Shown here piece after piece: positions 29,153-33,109 of a stretch of 33,109 nucleotides of DNA; position 1 is the first letter of the stretch; each line of letters starts with the position of its first letter. The stretch comes from Chara braunii (taxonomy: Eukaryota > Streptophyta > Charophyceae > Charales > Characeae), in NCBI GenBank assembly GCA_003427395.1, contig BFEA01000337.1, positions 1,010,817-1,043,925 of the forward strand, given 5' to 3'. The notes below the pieces were generated by a model. It did no database searches. It was not told the DNA's origin and worked only from the letters and a program-made list of their open reading frames with translations. A program made the position numbers and the translations under genes.

Positions 29153-29516
29153 CTTGATTCCACTCCTTCCTCGAAGGTTTTCGAGGATTTAATTGAGGAT
29201 TAATCAATCCGTCGTCAACAACTTAAGAGAACAAGTTTTAAATTGACATTTATCAATAATCAATTTGGTCCGAGGCCTGCCCTATCAATCGCTCGTTATA
29301 AGTTGTCAATCAATTCTACAAATAAATACCCTTTGTCTTGAACCAAGCGACCCTTCCCCTAGCATCTAACCTCAAGACGCTCCGAGATCTGCCTGCGTCG
29401 ATCCTTTCCATAATACCCAACCAATTTATAGAACCGCCAGCGTCTGGATAGCTCTCCTCCCTTCAATCCTTCTCCGCGATCTGCCACTTCTGACCTCTTT
29501 GAGCGATGCCGCCAAG

Positions 29517-29556
<40 letters not shown>

Positions 29557-30072
29557 GTCACCTTTGCTAATCCCTCCCTCTATTTTCCGGAATCAATTAT
29601 CTTCTTCCTAGCTCTTCTCTACTTATCGTAGCAAGGCATGCCAGATAGCCCGAGCAACAAGAGCCGCGAGTGAGGACATTTTTTTTTTTGTTGTTGCTCC
29701 GTCGCTTTCTTTTACTCTTCTCTCCTTCGCGCTCGAATTTTTGCCCTAAACTTTTATGGTTATTCGCCCTAATCTAGATCAGAGCAGATTCGCACCGCCG
29801 CGCTCGTAGCTGCGTCAAGTCGCAACTCAAAACGGCTAGGATCGCAATAGAGGTTCGTCATCTCCTTATTTGGCGACTCCTCCCCATCAAGCTTCTGCTT
29901 AAGAGATCCTGCTATCTCCTAGCCTCTTTCCCAGCCTCTCCCCAATCGATCCTTCCTCCAAATCCTTCTCTTTTGTGCGCACGTATCTAGCCGATTCTAA
30001 GAGCATTTAATTTGTTCTCAATTTCAACCCCTTACCTTCGTCCTTACTACACCCGCTATAACCTTATACATT
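29153..30072. other. Gene-free stretch with T36 homopolymer
   Basis: It holds A/T-rich sequence upstream of the minus-strand gene, then T36 at 29519-29554 and a shorter T tract near 29670. The long T tract would be the poly(A) of a retroposed copy lying to its right on the minus strand, but no source sequence or flanking duplication was recognised. Confidence 0.5.
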
Positions 30073-31060
30073 CTCCGAAGTTGGTGAGTGAGTCTCGCGA
30101 CCTGTCCCTATCTCCGCTCTGTCCGTCCTTGCTAACTTTGACCTATGGAATCAAGTACGAAGCTCAGTCGCTCTGCTTAAACGGAGTTAGAGGGTGAGAG
30201 AGGGAGGAGAGGGAGAGAGAGAGAGAGAGGGAGACCAAGGGAGTGGAGAGAAGGGAATGAGATCCTGCGAGGAACGCTCCGGCCAGGATTTCCGTGGTAG
30301 GAGAGCTATGCCCGTCATAAGGCCCCAACGCCGAATCTTGCTAAGCTCCGAGGAGAAGAGAAGGAAGCTCTCTCTCTCCGCTCGTCTGCTGCTCATCTTT
30401 CAAGTGTGAATTCAGTGTCGTACTCGATCCTTCCCGTTTTGCTACCCTCCCGCTCGAAGCCCATTCCCTCTTGGTCATAACATCCACTCCTAGCGACGAC
30501 CTGCATACAACTCGTTCTCACTTAAAGCAGGTTTGAAAGCACGTTCCTGCCAATTAACAAAGCAGCGTTAATCCTCCGAAGTTGGTGGGTGATTCCCGCG
30601 GCCTGTTCTCATCTCGACCCAATTCATCTTTCCAGCCTCCATAACATTAACCGAAGAAATCAAATACGAAGGTCAATCACTTTGCTTAGTCACAGAGCCC
30701 AAGAGAGAGAGATGGAGGGGAATAGAGAGAAGAGAGAGAGATGAAAAGAGTAAAGGAGAAGAGGATGAGGACCTGCGGGAACGCTACTGTCGGGAATCTT
30801 CGCGTCAAGAGAGTGACGCCCCTCATAGGGCCCCAAACGTTGAGAAGAGAGAAGGAAGTCTTCCTTCCCGCGCCCTCTTACTTAACTCTCGAACGTGAAT
30901 TTAGTGATGTACTCTGTCCTTCTAGACTTCCATACCGTCCACTAGAAGCGCATTGCCTCTCGGTCATTACTTCTCTTTCTAGCGATGCCTTGCTTAACGC
31001 TCCTCTGCTGAAGTCTGAAGCAACCTTCTCTGTCCTTCATGGCCGACCGAAGCCGGCCGC
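30073..31060. repeat. Diverged tandem duplication, unit ~500 bp, two copies
   Basis: Landmarks recur in order about 490-500 bp apart. CTCCGAAGTTGGTG occurs at 30073 and 30574. ATCAA(G/A)TACGAAG is followed by a CTTTGCTTA-type word. Each copy then has a GA-rich tract, a CCTGCG..GGAACGCT word, an ATAGGGCCCCAA-type word, and TAGCGA(C/T)G near 30491 and 30980. The copies differ widely, so the duplication is old. Each GA-rich tract has expanded independently (30190-30235 and 30705-30745). No convincing protein is encoded. Confidence 0.75.
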
Positions 31061-31117
31061 TGCGCGATCCACTTAAAAGACCTTTCTCGTCCTTATTTCC
31101 TGGGTTATACCTTTGCC

Positions 31118-31510
31118 CTGTGTAGCACACCGAACATGTTCGGTGCCCCACCGAGCAGCCGAACATGTTTGGACGCTCGGCCGAGCGGGAACTGAACATG
31201 TTCGGCCGAGCGCAAATTAGGGGGCTGTCGAGCACGTCCTGTGTGTGTGCGGTGTGTGGGCTGTGTGTGGGGTGTTTGTGGGGTGTGTGTGTGTGCATGT
31301 GTGTGGTGTGTGTATGAGTATATGTTCAAGAGTGATGACCAATTACCCCCAGGGTCCTCCAACCCCTATATATATATTAAAAAAAAATAAAAATAATAAA
31401 AAATAATAAAAATAATAAAAATGTTCGGGCTCGCTTTATTTTGGGCCACGCTCGGGCTCGGTACCGAGCGTTCGGGTTCGGTCACTGAGCCCGAACGTGA
31501 TGCTACACAG
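31118..31510. mobile_element. Non-autonomous DNA transposon (393 bp), hAT- or MULE-like
   Basis: CTGTGTAGCA (31118-31127) and TGCTACACAG (31501-31510) are perfect 10-bp inverted ends, flanked by CCTTTGCC at 31110-31117 and 31511-31518. An 8-bp duplication points to hAT; the repeat can be read as 9 bp, which would fit Mutator-like elements. The ends carry palindromes: CACCGAACATGTTCGGTG (31128-31145), GCTCGGCCGAGC (near 31174) and GCTCGGTACCGAGC (near 31455). The interior is TG-rich (31240-31315), then (AAT)n (31379-31422). No transposase is encoded. Confidence 0.85.
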
Positions 31511-31938
31511 CCTTTGCCCCTACTCAGGTCAGCCACAATTTTGTTGCCGTACCCTCCACCAGCGTACCCTCCCTAACCTACCTTGGTTGTACTAGGCTTC
31601 TTGAATTTGACTTTCTTTCTCGCCCAATTCCTCTTCCCTAAGTAAATATTTCTACATCGGAGCCCTTCGGCCTACTGGCGCTAATCACCGCTCCTGTGGT
31701 ATAACTTCTTGCGAAGCTCCCTCGGGCACCGAACTACTGCGAGTTGGAGCCCGAGTGTCGCCGTCCGCCGGGCATACTGGCTTCAGTGAGGGATCTCTCT
31801 CTTCTTCATTATTCTTTAAATAGCAAATAAATCATTTCAAACATTACTTTGCACAACCTCATTCTGCTCAATCCGGAATCTGCCCCCTATCCCTTTCAAG
31901 TCCATTCCCTTGGTCCCCTCTGAGCCGAGTACTTCCCT
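31511..31938. other. Gene-free stretch
   Basis: The sequence is C/T-rich with no protein-like reading frame. The first eight bases are the right target duplication of the preceding transposon. Confidence 0.45.
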
Positions 31939-32271
31939 AGCCCTGAAGAAAAAAACATTTCGCCATGCGAAACAGGGAAAAACTTTGAGTTCGATACTCA
32001 CAGCTTGTCGCCCACCCGTGCACGAAAGTGCCGCTCAGCTCCACGTGTGCGCAAGCGGAGAAATGGAGAAACAAAGCGTGATGAGTGCTCTTGGCTAGTA
32101 TCCATATATAGCAAAGAGTATTTATCCGGGGACAGTCCCTTCGGAGTTAGCCCCACTTCTGGGCCCTATCCAGGAACCCAGGTGAGACTCTGATCCTGAA
32201 TTGTAAATTGGGATGCCGAAAGGCCGCCAAAACCTCAACCAATGGAAATCTCGGCCCTACGCTCCTTAATG
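31939..32271. repeat. Dispersed repeat B, copy 2 (~333 bp)
   Basis: It matches 22409-22743 from AGCCCTGAAGAAAAAA to CCTTAATG in the same orientation. Here neither flank shows the A repeats. Sharing the same two end points in two unrelated contexts marks B as an independent unit of a dispersed family. Confidence 0.8.
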
Positions 32272-32311
32272 TTAAAGAATCCCTCCAATGTGTGTGGTTA
32301 CCCAATCCAGT

Positions 32312-32477
32312 GCCTAGGTCCCATTAGCAAAGACGATTAGATTTAGCTCCTGAATCTGGACGTGTTTTACGCTTAGATGCAGAAACACTGTTCAATCTCG
32401 AATTTCTGCACTTTTGCAGGAACACGTCTAGATTCCGGCGTTCAATCCAATCCATGTTGCTAGTGGGACCTCGCCCC
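32312..32477. mobile_element. Foldback/MITE family, copy at 32.3 kb
   Basis: It begins GCCTAGGTCCCATTAGCA and ends TTGCTAGTGGGACCTCGCCCC. The internal landmark CTGAATCTGGACGTGTTTTA faces ACACGTCTAGATTCCGG. CCAGT occurs on both sides, at about 32307 and 32475, and may be a target duplication or chance. Confidence 0.75.
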
Positions 32478-33000
32478 AGTACCTCTGGCGTGATAAGCAG
32501 GTGTGTGTTCAATCTGAATGTCCCGGGTTCTTTCTGGAGCGCGCCTGGTAGTTGAAAGGAGGCCTGGACCGGATGATCGGGCCGACCCCTTTGAGATATG
32601 CATTGAATCCGGGTGGAAATGTCCCTTTTTTTTCTTCTTATTTCTTTTCCTTTTTCTAAATCCGTGTGGAATGGTGAAGGTCCCAGGCGTCGGTGCTAGC
32701 CTCTATGTTGAATTTGCAATGAAATTGAACGAGCTTTCGTGTTATTGTTTGAAAAAGTAGTCAGCGGGATCCTAGGCCAAGTCCCACGAGCAGAAACTCA
32801 ACGCTCGAAATCAATGAAGATAATGGCCACATTCGCCCTGTTTCTTCGCGCCAGTTTAACTACTTCATTCACCAATATGATGTTTTTTTTTTTCTTTTTT
32901 TAATTTATTTATTTATATAAACTGCCTTAACTGGTGCTTGAGGTGTTGGTAAGAGTAGTCACCTCTAGCACTGCTCGGGTGGCTCCATCCTGTGTTACCA
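32478..33000. other. Gene-free stretch with a partial foldback end
   Basis: CCTAGGCCAAGTCCCACGAGCAG near 32772, followed by AACTCAACGC, matches the outer end of the foldback family, but no second end follows. T-rich tracts lie near 32625 and 32883. No protein-like reading frame was found. Confidence 0.5.
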
Positions 33001-33109
33001 TGCGTTCATTGAACGCGCGTTTCTTGTTCAGGGTATGAACGCGGTGAACGCGCGTTCATTGAGTGCGCGTGAACGCGTTTGACGCGTTTGCGCAGGGGGT
33101 TGAGCGGGG
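33001..33109. repeat. CpG-rich palindromic repeat at the window end
   Basis: GAACGCG or its close variants occur at least five times. TGAACGCGCGTTCA (33045-33058) is a perfect palindrome, and GCGTTCATTGAACGCGCGTT (33003-33022) faces it as an inverted copy. The array continues beyond the window edge. Confidence 0.6.

Noticed and set aside
8079-32805. GTCCCACTAGC in foldback ends as plant snRNA upstream elements (RTCCCACATCG)
   Set aside because: Only the first part agrees, and the word occurs at both inverted ends of short elements without any snRNA downstream.

Overview
The window looks like repeat-dense nuclear DNA of a green plant. It holds a plant-type L1 LINE, a Ty3/gypsy chromovirus whose primer-binding site matches the initiator tRNA-Met end used by plant elements, CCCTAAA-type telo-box motifs, and a U2 snRNA retrocopy. 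Protein style and the many unfamiliar repeats fit a streptophyte alga such as Chara. That is an inference from memory of sequence style, with moderate to low confidence, and could not be tested here. No intact, recognisable host gene was found.

Layout. 1-577: CA microsatellites and a roughly 30-bp degenerate minisatellite. 578-7557 (minus): an almost full-length but dead L1-like LINE (ORF1, ORF2 with endonuclease and reverse transcriptase, 3' UTR). 7558-10847: small terminal-inverted-repeat (foldback) elements, long A/T homopolymers, and at 10643-10732 a 3'-truncated U2 snRNA copy with an A-rich tail and a short flanking duplication. 10848-21107 (minus): a complete but decayed chromovirus of 10,260 bp with TG...CA LTRs, perfect ACACA target duplications, a PBS, gag, protease, RT, RNase H, integrase with chromodomain, and repeat-rich non-coding leader and 3' region. 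21113-23517: a Harbinger-like MITE, two more foldback elements, and an LTR-like A-B-A repeat. 23518-29152: four unrecognised coding stretches, two of them open and two broken, plus low-complexity DNA. 29153-33109: a T36 tract, a diverged tandem duplication of about 500 bp, a 393-bp non-autonomous DNA transposon with an 8-bp target duplication, a second copy of the B repeat, further foldback copies and a CpG-rich palindromic end.

How it works together. The LINE encodes the type of machinery that can make processed copies such as the U2 retrocopy, and the MITEs depend on transposases encoded elsewhere. Both large elements are dead. The LINE has 7 premature stops, at least two frameshifts and a lost RT catalytic Asp. 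The chromovirus has at least ten premature stops, several frameshifts, and lost RNase H and integrase catalytic residues. Nearly all premature stops can be explained by C-to-T or G-to-A changes, as expected from long-term deamination of methylated cytosines.
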